Program-made: the position numbers and the translations under genes
In this document: positions 10,565-21,088 of the stretch, piece by piece
Numbering within the stretch: position 1 is the stretch's first letter
Layout: each line of letters begins with the position of its first letter
Assembly: GCA_036186865.1 (NCBI GenBank)
Contig: AP025046.1
Coordinates: 39,041,214 to 39,105,213, forward strand
DNA length: 64,000 bases
Source of the DNA: Eustoma russellianum
Lineage: Eukaryota; Streptophyta; Magnoliopsida; Gentianales; Gentianaceae
Reading direction: 5' to 3'
Notes under the pieces: model-generated
The model's input: the letters and a program-made list of their open reading frames with translations, nothing else
Told to the model about the DNA's origin: nothing
The model's database searches: none

Positions 10565-11838
10565 TGATACGATCTTGGATCATATGGAAATGACGATCGC
10601 TTCTTTCAACTCCAAAAGACACCTTTGATCAACCCTTGCGTGGGACAATGGTACAAACACCACCTTCTTGGACAAGAGAAGTCAACAACGTCTACGTCGA
10701 GCAATTCGAATCTCCCAATCCAACACGTCGTTCCGTATCCTTGGATTATGATTCACCAACTACGTTTGCTCAAACCTTGATTGGATCTAGCCTTGATTTT
10801 ACTTTGTGAAAACCAAAGGAAAAACACACAAAGAAGGCAACACACGTTGCAACAAAAACTGAATTTTTAATTCTCCAAAAAGTTACCCTCTGGCTGCCGA
10901 TTTTTCTTACATAATATAATGCTATAATTTTTCTAATCTTAAAAATTAACTAATCAATCGAATTCCTAAGATTACTATCTATCAATCTTAATCAAATTTA
11001 CATAAAAGATAAGTCAAAGCTAATCAAAGAAGATTACATAATTCAAATCCCTAAAATCTCGCACCGGAATTACACCCTGTCGGTTATTTGCTTCTGCCCG
11101 CTTCTACACGCCGAATTAGGGTTTGCACTCTTCAGCAAAGTTGTAGCACATAAAATTCTCTTGAATTTGGGCTTTTGAATCACCTCATTTGGACTCTTCG
11201 TGACAGAGATACGGGCCTCCAAATATTAGGTATTCATCCAGTGATCTTCAGTACTTTCTATTCTGGACTCCCAATTTGCACCTGATTTCGTTCCATTTTG
11301 TAAACCGAATTAGCAAAAGTGTAAAACATCAAAATCGTCACAAATTGAGTTATCTGAAACCTTCAAGTGGTTTGAACCCATTTGGATCAGTACTCCGACC
11401 TAGGCGTTCAAAATACCGACTGGTGTCCGGCTGCCTTCCTGAAAAATAGGGACTCTTCAAGCCACTTTCCTTATTTAGCCTTGCCTCCTTAGAAAACACT
11501 CCAAAACGGTAATTAGCACTATAAACACATATCATAAGACTCTATAAAATATCCTAGACCTAAAACAAAGACAACGCAAACAACTAGACTCGATATTACA
11601 ACGACAACGCATGAAATGACCATCCTGTCTTCCCACCAATCTTTTCATCTTATAATATGCATTAAACTCAAGGATAATCAGATCATGGCCTCAATGAACA
11701 TAGAAAAATCATGCATCTACATTCCTTGGCTCATCTTGTACATGTTTGAACAAGAAACGTCTAACTGTAGGATTACTAATAGTGCACACGTTTCTTGTGT
11801 GTGTAGAATGAAATGAGGATGCTCCTTGTGCCGCATCA
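10565..11838 (-). repeat. LTR 3 (outer 5' LTR of the tandem element)
   Basis: 1274 bp ending GCCGCATCA directly before the right catgg duplication. Its terminal hairpin has one mismatch (GATCATAT instead of GATCGTAT). It shares several bases with LTR 1 against LTR 2 and others with LTR 2 against LTR 1, so the three are a mosaic. Confidence 0.93.
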
Positions 11839-12003
11839 CATGGACTTTGTGACCAATCTGCCCAAGGCTAAGCATGGGAATGATGCTATATGGGTCATTG
11901 TGGATCGTTTGACTAAGTCTTCTCACTTTTTGGCTATGACGATTAAGGCATCTATGGAGAAGTTAGCCTCTATGTATATTGACCATATCGTTTGCTTGCA
12001 TGG
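11839..12003 (+). pseudogene. pol: Gypsy 1 integrase core, first catalytic Asp
   Basis: This 165-base island continues the integrase frame from 2341. The MDFVTNLPK motif carries the first Asp of the D,D-35-E triad at 11843-11845, followed by VIVDRLTKSSHF. It ends at a second insertion whose duplication catgg is 11999-12003. Confidence 0.92.
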
Positions 12004-12699
12004 TGTTATACCCTGCTACCAACTAACATAGCAACTAAGGAAGGAAGAGGATCAAGATAGGATAAGGAGACCTCAAGAAGAAGATATCACCGGCTTATTT
12101 ATGATTATATAGAATTTATGGTGATTAGCCTACCCCTAAGTGCAAAAACCTGAAGCAAGAGGGCTGATCAAAATCTACATATAAGTATCTAGTGATGACC
12201 TGAGAAATTGAGAACTAATGAAGAGGTAATTTTGGGTAGCTTTAATGAGAATTCGGAACATATGACATGCCTATACGTATATGGTATGAGCATACACCCA
12301 GAAATATGTACTCACCACAGGATAAGCCATTGTGTAATAAAAAGAGGCTGATGGATTATGGGCCATAGGGGATATATATATGTGTGTGTGTATACATAAG
12401 TGTAAATATGTGTATGGGAACCACATAGAGTGAAAGCTAGCATGTAAATTCATGAGTTCCGGAGACCTAAGCATAGCTAAGGAATAGCAACAAGATCTGA
12501 GAAATGGATAGATTATGACTAATATGCGGGTATATACGTTGATGGACGGGTACATATACACGGATCTAGACGTATATATATATATATGACAATAAAATAA
12601 TCTTCGGAGAAACATGTTACATATATACACGCCTATACGGTTAAATATATATGTATATAAATGAACACAAACCCACTTAGCATTCTTAGCTATCATATG

Positions 12700-13370
12700 T
12701 ACTTCTTTTAGGGCTGGTATGTACTGTTATCTTTTGGCAGGACCTTTATACTGTTTCCAGGTGTTTCATATCTGCATATTAATCATTCTTTTCACATGGA
12801 TGTGCTCCGGTCTACTGGTGGCGAGACTTTGTCATCTGGCACTAGCATGCTCAGCGGCAAATCGGCCACAGCATCGGTTCATTATAGAGTCGCCTTGGCA
12901 ACATCTTTGCCAGGGCGACATCGGTATGTTTTTGACGACTCATTTTGACTATATTTGGATATTGTATTTCACTGGTATAACTTCTCTCTGGGTTTCTTCT
13001 GAGGTATGGCATTTCCTGGACAAGACAAGCTCAAGCAACGCACTCCACGGCTTCAACTGGCACAATCGGCCTGCATCATCATCAATCACTAGCGAACGCT
13101 TGTACTCTACTATATGTTTGAAGCATATCAATGACAGCTGTATAAATATGTACGCTTTTTCCTTCGCCAGGGTTTTATCCACAAGGGTGGTTTTACCTGG
13201 CAAGGTTTTAATGCGGCATATCATATACGACTGGAGATATGATATCATTATTTCGTTAATTCATTTTTTCGTGTACTCTGATTTTTGTAATAAGGTTTCC
13301 CTCCACCATAAGTGAGGTTTCTTATTAATAAAAATTTTGTCTTTGATAAAAAAAAAATATATATATATAG
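12700..13370 (+). mobile_element. Probable LINE 3' end nested in the solo LTR
   Basis: A block at 13140-13230 (CTTTTTCCTTCGCCAGGG, then a TTTTACCTGGCAAGG-like phrase and a GCGGCATATCATA-like phrase) matches the 3' untranslated part of the LINE at 51740-51825. It is followed by an A-rich tail and (TA)n at about 13348-13369, as in the LINE at 51890-51928. The stretch has no counterpart in Gypsy 1 or Gypsy 2 LTRs. The 5' boundary is uncertain. A 198-codon frame at 12719-13315 has no recognisable protein features and is probably chance. Confidence 0.5.
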
Positions 13371-14864
13371 CTAGCCATGGACATAAGGGCAAGAATTACG
13401 AAAATTTACACTGGAATGATTGGGATATGGGACATATATATATATGTAATACATATACATACACCTGCATATGCATTATTAAGGGAATATATATATGCAT
13501 GGAATATGCAAGCACAATTTGGCCATAAGGCCTTATGGAATAAACTACAACAAGCAAGGAATTAGATAGGCTATACCTACATATGTGCATATAACGGATA
13601 CACTAAAAAGGAGGTGCTACTTGGAGGACTTATGAGGGAATATTAAGTGAGTAGGGGTGTGTTATTAAGGAAGACATATATACATGGAGTATAGGGTGTT
13701 GGTTCGGTCATTAAGGGAGTAAACCCAACCAACACTTAGTAAGAACCCTCAAGAGAGTGATAGATAAGGAGTAAAGAGTTTAGGTGTAAGAGGAAGTCTT
13801 TTCCTCTCCCCCAAGTGCAGCCTCCGGCTGCCTTCTCTTTCCAAGAGAGAAATAATACCCACCCCATTAGACAAAGCCTCCTCAAACCCTCATTAAGACC
13901 CTCTCACAAAAACCCTCAAATCTCTTCCTCCTCCCCAAAGGAATTCGGGTAGAACAAAGGGAGGCTAAAGACCATTCCCTCTCAAGACTTGGTTAGGTAA
14001 GTTTACTCTCTATAGTTGTTAACAAGATACACCCTAGAAGATTGAAACTTACAAGCCTTCTTCCCTTGAAGGAAACCGTGATTCTCACGGCACGAGAGGA
14101 GACCGAAAGGTGGAAGGAGAAAGAAGAGTGTCTTAGCAAAAGAAGATCATTCTCAAACCCTTCATGATGCAAAAGGTAAGAAACCCTTCATCCTTCCTAT
14201 AAGGTATACTATATAATCCAAGGAATGGCTAACAAAAGCCTCATGACCGTATGTGATAGGAAAAGGAAGGGGGAAGAGTTTCTTGTGTCAACCGAACCAC
14301 GCAAGATGCTTCTAAGACAAGTACACTATACTTTTTATGGTTTAGATGTGAAAGTGTGTGCATGAATGGCTAGAAATACCTAAGATTTAATCTTAGTTGC
14401 AAAATGGTAAGTTGCAAGGCCAAAACTTTTGGCCCTAGGCATTTAAATGTGTAGGAGTGGTACTTGCTCCAAAGATGTGTTCTTTGATGATCTTATGCAT
14501 ATTTAAGTGTTAATCTAGGCTTGTATGTGTTAAAGATTCTTTCTTTCATGACCAAATGCTCACGGTAGAAGGGTTAAGGGGAGGTTGGGTGAAGTTTGCA
14601 TGCAAAATGTTGATATAGCAAGGAAGTGGGGACAAGATTTGATCTTGTTGTGTGTTAGGCTTAAAATACTCTTGATTGTATCATTTTCTTGCATGCACCA
14701 AATATTGAGGCTGTTGGTGAAGGTGCGTGCGTTCATCTCAAAATTTTTGCTATGTGTTGGTGACAAAAATGTGAGCCAAGGACATTTAGGAAGAATGTAT
14801 GATCACTGGAAAATTCTGGAGCTGGACCGAAATTTTAGCTGTTTGGTGAAGCCAGAAAAGGGAC

Positions 14865-15360
14865 CTTAGGAACCATCAAATCCACTGATTTTTGGTATGC
14901 TATTAGTTCAAATCACCTTAAAAAGAGCCACGGTTTATTTTTAATGAATTTTCTACTGAGATTGGTCATGCTGGAAAAGTTGTACTGGACAGAATTTAAG
15001 TAACGTGTTTGGTAGTCTAAAAATGGACCTTAGAGGTGTGCAAATCCATTAATTTTCGGCATGGTACTAGCCTCATGAATAAAGAAGAGATGGCAGTTGG
15101 AATTTTATAAAAATAAGTTGTGGTTTATTTTTAATAAATTTTCTAGTAAAACGGGTCAAACTGAAATATGCTGGATGGACAGAATTTGTGTCACACTTTG
15201 CATGATCTGGAAAAGGGCCTTAGCGAATTACAATTGGGCTAAAAATTGATAGGATGATAGCCCAATAAGTTTATTAAGTTGGAGAGTTGGAAATTCCAGA
15301 AAAAGATTAAAGGATTGATCACAATAAATTTTATAGTAAAATATGGTCATTTCAGAATTC
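14865..15360 (+). repeat. Degenerate ~175-185 bp tandem repeats in the solo LTR
   Basis: Units restart at about 14866, 15039 and 15206. Each carries a GGACCTTAG-like start, a phrase like CTGATTTTTGG about 25 bases on, and a TTATTTTTAAT block in its middle. The same family of repeats is in Gypsy 1 (19600-20330) and Gypsy 2 (58070-58800). Confidence 0.7.
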
Positions 15361-15743
15361 AGATTGCATTGTTTTATGAAAAGGAGCAATTGAGTCCCTT
15401 ATGGATATCGTAATTTCGCAATGCATGCATGGCATTCACTTATGACAGTCACGGAGAAGTGCATGTGATTAAATGGATCTAAAACGTGCATTTTAGTAGA
15501 AAATTCCTAAGAAGAAATAGACGCTACGAAGCTGGAAATTCCAGCATGTTAACGAAACATGTCCATTCGTTTGCACGTTGCATGTCATATATTGAATTCA
15601 TCGTCACTTGCATGATTTATGGCATGGATTTTACGTTAAAGAAACATGAAAAGCGTTTTCAAAAAGATGATTTTTGTGATTTTAAAAGAACGCTTCCCCA
15701 CCGGTACCATGTGTGAGTATGAACTGGCCAGTATGAACCTGAG

Positions 15744-16048
15744 CAGATCCGGATTAAGTGATCTGAAAGAAGTATGAACCTGAGCAGATCTGGGTTAAGT
15801 GATCTGAAAGAAGTATGAACTTGAGCAGATCCGGGTTAAGCGATCTGAAATATGAACCTGAGCAGATCCGGGTTAAGCGATCTGAAGTATGAACCTGAGC
15901 AGATCTGGGTTAAGTGATCTGGAAGAACGACCATGCGGGCCCAGAATAGAATAGACCCAGCAAGTATGATGACGTTACCGTTCCGAATTCGGGAGTAATA
16001 GATTCGAAGGGGAGAAGTTACCGCCTCAGATCCGGGAAGATAGATCTG
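15744..16048 (+). repeat. Hairpin minisatellite in the solo LTR
   Basis: Five consecutive units have CAGATC, about ten bases starting (C/T)GGG, then GATCTG, each able to form a 6-bp stem. Further downstream one unit has CGAAT/ATTCG arms (15994-16016) and one has CAGATC/GATCTG again (16026-16048). Equivalent arrays are at 20593-20924 and 59356-59555. Confidence 0.8.
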
Positions 16049-16375
16049 AACACTCTATTGTTTTATGACGATGATGATTTGAAAGAAAAGCATGAAAAAT
16101 CATATTCTCATTTTCATCATGATGCATCACATGTGCATATGCATGCATGTCACGATTATGGAGTCATTGTGTAGTAACACAAGATACTTAGACTAAGTTG
16201 GCATGACCTTGTAGCACCTAATTGTGACTTCTTTAAGTGATGATTATTGTGGTGTTATTCATCGGTATAAGTTACAGTCTCTTAATGTCATATTCTGCTT
16301 GACTGGTGATTTTTCTTAAGTTAAGATCTTATTACATTAAGCGATGATCCTTATCGAATGATGGTCGGAGGGCAG

Positions 16376-16495
16376 GTATGCTTCTAAACCAAATATTGTT
16401 TGGGGTTCGGTTCTTGCTCGCACTTTCCATTTAACTCATGATTATTATAGTATACTTGCTGGTGACATTGTCACTCACCCAATGTTTCTCTCCAG
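16376..16495 (+). other. Predicted 120-nt intron in the solo LTR
   Basis: Donor CAG|GTATG, a CTCAC branch-like motif and a pyrimidine-rich TTTCTCTCCAG acceptor. The same arrangement recurs at 21132-21258 (127 nt) and 59760-59883 (124 nt). Splicing is predicted from sequence only. Confidence 0.5.
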
Positions 16496-16554
16496 AGGTG
16501 GCAGGAGACAAAGTTGAATGGATTGATGACGAGCCTAGGGTTCCCTACCCGTGA
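16496..16554 (+). CDS. Short conserved exon in the solo LTR, ends KVEWIDDEPRVPYP-stop
   Basis: Directly after the predicted acceptor, an open segment ends at TGA (16552-16554). Against Gypsy 2 (59884-59942) the last 14 codons differ at 11 bases, of which 10 are third positions; the peptide differs only by Ile/Val and Glu/Asp. That pattern is typical of a translated sequence. In this copy the predicted upstream exon has a TGA 10 codons before the donor and no ATG, so this copy may be dead or use another upstream exon. Confidence 0.4.
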
Positions 16555-16878
16555 GTGCGTTGGAGGATGGCCAGGATTAGGAGACCGAGCGTACCAGCAT
16601 TAAGGGACGATGGTGTTATGTAATTGTGATGGGAAAACAATTTACTTTTGATGCTTTCAGCTACGATTTATGTGGGTTGTAAACTTTAACTGATTATGTT
16701 GACGTTTTAATTCGAAGTTTTAAATTCTGCCACGGTTTCGCTTGTTATTGCGCGTAAGCACAAAAATCCATGAATTAGTATCATGGATCACGACGCGTAT
16801 GGATGACGCCTAGTACTCTCCTTAGTGAAGTCCGGCGGGTGCACCGACTTCGGCCGGGCCGGGGTGCGGGGCGCCACA

Positions 16879-17760
16879 CATGGAGTGCCCATAAGTATTG
16901 TATGCGACCGTGACCCCCGATTTATTTCGAGATTTTGGACAGACTTTCAAAAGGCAATGGGCACAGAGATAAGAATGTGTTCTGCATTTCATCCTCAAAA
17001 AGATGGACAATCAGAAAGAACAATCCAAACCCTTGAGGACATGCTTCGTGCTTGCATTCTTGATTTCGGAGGAAGCTGGGATAAAAGTCTTAAGCTCGTT
17101 GAGTTTTCTTACAATAACAGCTTCCACAGATCCATCGGAATTGCACCTTATGAGGCATTGTATGGACGAAAATGTCGGTCCCCACTTTACTGGGACGAGA
17201 TTGGAGTTAAAATCTACGCGAGACCCGACATTGTTGAGCAAACACGAGAAAAGGTAATGTTAGTCCAGCAAAGACTAAGAGCATCACAAGATAGAACGAA
17301 GATATGGGCAGATGAAAGTAGGAGACCATTAGAGTTCCAAGAAGGAGAGAAAGTCTTTCTAAAAGTTTCTCCGACCAAAGGAGTTAAGAGATTTGGCATC
17401 AAAGGAAAACTAAGCCCAAGATTCGTTGGACCTTATGAAGTGCTTGAGAGAACAGGCGAAGTTGCATACCGCTTGGCGTTGCCATCATCTCTTTCTCAAC
17501 TGCACGATGTATTCCATGTCTCTCAACTCCGCCGATACGCGTACGATCCTAGCCACATCCTTGAAGATCAACAGTTGAAGGTTGAAAAAGATGTAACTTA
17601 TAAAGAGGAACCCTTAAGGATTTTTGATTGGAAAGAGAAAGCATTAAGGAAGAGATCCATACCCATGGTGAAGGTGCAATGGAAGCATCATTCGGAAGAA
17701 GAAGCAACATGGGAAACGGAAGGAGACATGAGGAGTAGATATCCACATTTATTTGACTAG
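16879..17760 (+). pseudogene. pol: Gypsy 1 integrase C-terminal half and chromodomain
   Basis: The integrase frame resumes at 16879 with the second Asp (VCDRDPRF) and the Glu of the triad in GQSERTIQTLED. It goes on through the GPY/F region (KLSPRFVGPYEVL) to a chromodomain near the end (VKVQWKHH, EEATWE, SRYPHLFD) and a TAG at 17758-17760. No stop interrupts it. A chromodomain in this position is the mark of chromoviruses and is thought to guide integration to heterochromatin. It is called a pseudogene because the gene is split by insertions and frameshifted earlier. Confidence 0.93.
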
Positions 17761-17790
17761 TTCTAAAGTTTCGAGGACACAACTTATGAT

Positions 17791-17801
17791 AAGGGGGAGG
17801 A
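17791..17801 (+). promoter_or_regulatory. Polypurine tract of Gypsy 1
   Basis: AAGGGGGAGGA directly precedes the TGATGTACCC start of the 3' LTR, 30 bases after the pol stop. Confidence 0.85.
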
Positions 17802-18345
17802 TGATGTACCCCCAACGACCATGTACTTGAAACCGTGACTAAGTAACGTAATGAAAACAATGATTCTATCAATTACATGTTACCTAAGTCAAGTAGCACT
17901 ACTTTACTTAATTACTTTTGAATTGGACAATGAATAATTAAGTAAAGGGAATCACAAGGTATTGTAATACCTTATGAAATTCGGCCAAGAGGCCTTGATC
18001 AACCATAAAACAATTATATTTCATAAGGAGGCAACCGTAGATGATCCTCACCAAGCAAGATTAAAATCATAATTAGATGAAATAAGTAATATCATAGATT
18101 ATAAAAGTATGAGATAGGATAAACATGAAAATACCAAAATGCCTCAAAGGCCCCAAAATTCGGCCAAGGCATGTAAGGATTCTAGAATCCTCTTGATTTT
18201 TCAATCCATTATTAGAAATTTAAAATAGAAAAAAAAACAAAATAGATATGCCTTTAAAGAATAAATAAAACAACTCAGTAAAGGAGGAGAAAGTATGGTT
18301 GAGGTCATTAAAGACCCCAACCAAACCGGCCCCCTCTATATGGCT

Positions 18346-18379
18346 AACCATGGAGGATTTTTAAAATCCTACCATGGTT
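18346..18379 (+). repeat. Inverted repeat in Gypsy 1 LTR
   Basis: AACCATGG plus AGGATTTT on the left pairs with AAAATCC and CCATGGTT on the right, a near-perfect hairpin. It is conserved in Gypsy 2 at 56828-56856. Confidence 0.8.
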
Positions 18380-19599
18380 GCTTTTTTCCTTAAACCAAGG
18401 TTAAAATAACCATGATTTGATAAAGTAACTTGGGTTAGCACCAAAGTAACCATAGTTGGAATAAAGTAACCAAGGTTAAGACTAACCTAACCTTGATTAA
18501 CACTCATGAAAATCCTAACCCTCATTTTTCTCCCTCCAAAATCGTCCACTTCCCTCCCTCACCCCCTAGATTTTTAAATTTGCAAGACAACATCTTTCAT
18601 TCATCTAGAAAATTCCTCTCAAGCAAGCCAAGCAACACTTAGCAAAAAATTCCATCCTCCCATCACCAACATTTCGGCCACTCCCCTTGGAACCAAGAAA
18701 TCAATTCAAGCTTCAACTCCAAGACTCAAGAAACATCTAGGTAAGTCTTGTTCCAAGCTTCCTTAAGTAAATTCTTATGTTGGTAAACAATGAAGCTCAC
18801 ATGAACTCTTGTTCTTCCTACTAAAACCGTGGCCTCCATGGTTCAAATAGGCAAAAGCCATCAACTTTCTTAGGTGGTGACACATTGTGGTGCTTGAATC
18901 TCCATTCCAAGCTCATTTTGGTAAGATGCTCTAGCCTTAAATATATCCTATTTCCTCTATTGAATAAAGACTAATCTTTTCCTTCCATTCTCCCTTAAAA
19001 TCGTATGCTCAAGGAAGGAAGAGGAGGATTCCAACTCAACTCACTCTATAACTAAGCAAAGACAAGAGCTTTAGCTTGAAGAGGCAAGTATACAATGATC
19101 TCTCATGATTTACTTAAAGAGTTAGTGACTTGAATGTTTATAGGTCCTTAAGATTTGATCTTTAGTTGAATAACCTAACTCTAGGATGGTATCTTAGAGA
19201 TTCCTTAAGAACAATGCATTTCATGTGGCTTATTCTTTCAAAGATAAAATCTTTTATTACATGCATTAAGTTACAATGCTGTTTTGAGATGATTTAAGGT
19301 ACAACTAAAGGAGTTTAGGCAAGATTCACTCTTGATTGAAATTTGAAAGGTCTAAAAAAAGTATACATGTTAAAGATAGGAGCTTTATGAGGATGTTTGT
19401 AAGATTAGACTAAGATGACTCTTGAATGTGAATGCATGCTTGAATATGTGTTGTAAAATGTGGTTAAGGAACCACACAAGTTCCGGCCTAAAGGATGGAA
19501 TAGAAGGTGAACATGGACTTTTGACTTGTATAGATGACAAATTAGCAAACTACTGGAATAGGGCAGAATGGAATGACATTTTAAACGGCTTAAGAACTG

Positions 19600-20330
19600 T
19601 CCTTACAGACCTTCAATGAAGCTGATTTTTGGTACAAAGTTAGCCTCACAAGTTTAGCACAAGTAAGAGTTCGAATTGCGTTAAAATCAGTTACGGATTA
19701 TTTTTAAGAAATTACGCGGTAAAACTATTCCAGTTGAAAATTCTGTCACCGGGCAGAATTGAACACTGGCTTCAACAGATTAAAAGAGGACCTTGTAGAC
19801 CTTCAATAAATCTGATTTTTGGCACAAAGCTAGCACCATGTGTATAGTATCGACAAGAGTTGGAATTTTGGTAAAATGAGCTATGGTTAATTTTTAATAA
19901 AATATTTGGTAAGACTGGTCAGACTTGAAAAAAGGGAGCTGAACAGAATGGTAACCTCTTTTGATCTTGAAAAGAGACTTTGAAGATGACCAATAAAGCT
20001 GATTTTTGGCATGGTAATAATCCTATGAGTGTAATGAACACGCCAGCTGGAATTTTGGTAAAACAAGTTCTGGATTATTTTTAATGAATTAATTAGTAAA
20101 ATTGCGCAACAGAAACCACTCGAACAAACCTGGAAATAAGTAACTGGTTAGTGGACTCTGAAGTAGGACTTAGAAATATGCAAATTGGCTAAATTTTGGT
20201 AGGATGCTAGTTCCACATGTTTATGACTCATGTGAGTTGGAATTTTGAAAAAAACGAATGACGGATCTGCCACAATTAAATTTTTAGTAAAATGGGTCAG
20301 TTCAGTTTCAGCACCTAACCTATGTCGGAA
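19600..20330 (+). repeat. Degenerate ~185-bp tandem repeats in Gypsy 1 LTR
   Basis: Four units start near 19609, 19797, 19985 and 20166. Each has a GACCTTCAAT-like start, CTGATTTTTGG, then TTGGAATTTTGGTAAAA and a TTATTTTTAA block. They are colinear with 58070-58800 in Gypsy 2. Confidence 0.75.
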
Positions 20331-20592
20331 AATTAATTAAATGAGCCCTTTATGGTTATCGAATTAATCTAAAAATCTTATGACAATATGTTAATTCACG
20401 CCATGACTTGCATTGCATATCACTGCATGTATCACGCATGATCATGAAACCGATTTTTATGGATTTTATTTATGCAAGCAAGTTTTATAAGCAGCTATGT
20501 TTTCGTTATGCATGAAAAGTTTTTACGGTCCTAGGTTTTTAAAGAAAGCTTCATGATTCCTTTGCTGGCCAAGCATGCGACTAACCCAACTC

Positions 20593-20924
20593 CAGACCCG
20601 GGGTTAATTGGTCTGTTGACATGATATGTTCTGGACCCGCTCAGATCCGGGGTTAATTGATCTGATATCTGTTCTGGACCCATTCAGATCCGGGGTTAAT
20701 TGATCTGATATCTGTTCTGGACCCATTCAGATCCGGGGTTAATTGATCTGATATCTGTTCTGGATCTGTTAAGATCCAGGGTTAATTGATCTGATATCTG
20801 TTCTGGACCCATTCAGATCCGGGGTTAATTGATCTGATATATGTTCTGGACCCATCCTAGACCCGGGGTTAATTGGTCTGTTGATATGTTCTGGACCCGC
20901 TCAGATCCGGGGTTAATTGATCTG
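20593..20924 (+). repeat. Hairpin minisatellite in Gypsy 1 LTR, 43-bp period
   Basis: Eight units contain a short inverted repeat around CCGGGGTTAATT. Six have AGATC/GATCT arms and two have AGACC/GGTCT arms, so a T-A pair has changed to C-G on both sides together. The spacer TGTTCTGGACCC is shared. Confidence 0.88.
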
Positions 20925-21088
20925 ACACTTTGTTTATTTACGACATGTTATTTTATGGGACCAAAATGATGTTTTGGCATGACACGGCATCATGAATTGC
21001 ATCTTGCATAACTCACGAGCATGAAGAAATGTTGCATGTTACAGTTAATGGTTAATAAGTTATTATTGGTATAGCATTACCTAAAATC

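Larger units (their letters stand above)
2342..11838 (-). mobile_element. Non-autonomous LTR retrotransposon in tandem (LTR-int-LTR-int-LTR)
   Basis: Three direct LTRs of 1274 bp each (2342-3615, 6463-7736, 10565-11838) alternate with two internal regions of 2847 and 2828 bp. Only the outer ends carry the catgg duplication, so one insertion was later enlarged, most simply by unequal crossing-over between LTRs. Each internal region has an initiator-Met primer site beside its right LTR and a purine tract beside its left LTR, so the element reads on the minus strand. There is no gag, protease, RT or integrase. The only long frame is a 484-codon Asp/His-rich ORF. The class is LARD-like. A solo LTR of the same family lies at 47613-48904. 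Confidence 0.92.
12004..16878 (+). mobile_element. Solo LTR of a related Tekay-like Gypsy, 4.9 kb
   Basis: It begins TGTTATACCC and ends GGGGCGCCACA, matching the termini of the Gypsy 2 LTR (TGTTTTACCC, GGGGCGCCACA). It is flanked by catgg at 11999-12003 and 16879-16883 and has no internal region, so it is a solo LTR left by LTR-LTR recombination. Homology to Gypsy 1 and 2 LTRs covers degenerate ~180-bp repeats, a hairpin minisatellite, an intron-like segment and the 3' end. Its extra length is partly explained by a LINE-like fragment near 12700-13370 and AT-rich stretches around 12530-12670 and 13350-13520. Confidence 0.9.

Noticed and set aside
12719..13315. 198-codon plus-strand ORF
   Set aside because: No recognisable motif, biased to Leu/Ile/Cys/His, overlaps the LINE-like 3' untranslated block; the counterpart LINE at 51 kb has no matching frame.
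15744..16048. CRISPR-like array
   Set aside because: Spacing is short, the spacers are part of the repeat, units are degenerate and the context is a plant LTR.
18330..18345. CTATATGG as TATA box of Gypsy LTR
   Set aside because: The matching position in Gypsy 2 lacks it.
18735..18745. CTAGGTAAGTC as a splice donor in the Gypsy LTR leader (also near 57213)
   Set aside because: Conserved in two LTRs but no acceptor or frame could be assigned, and the neighbourhood is conserved anyway.
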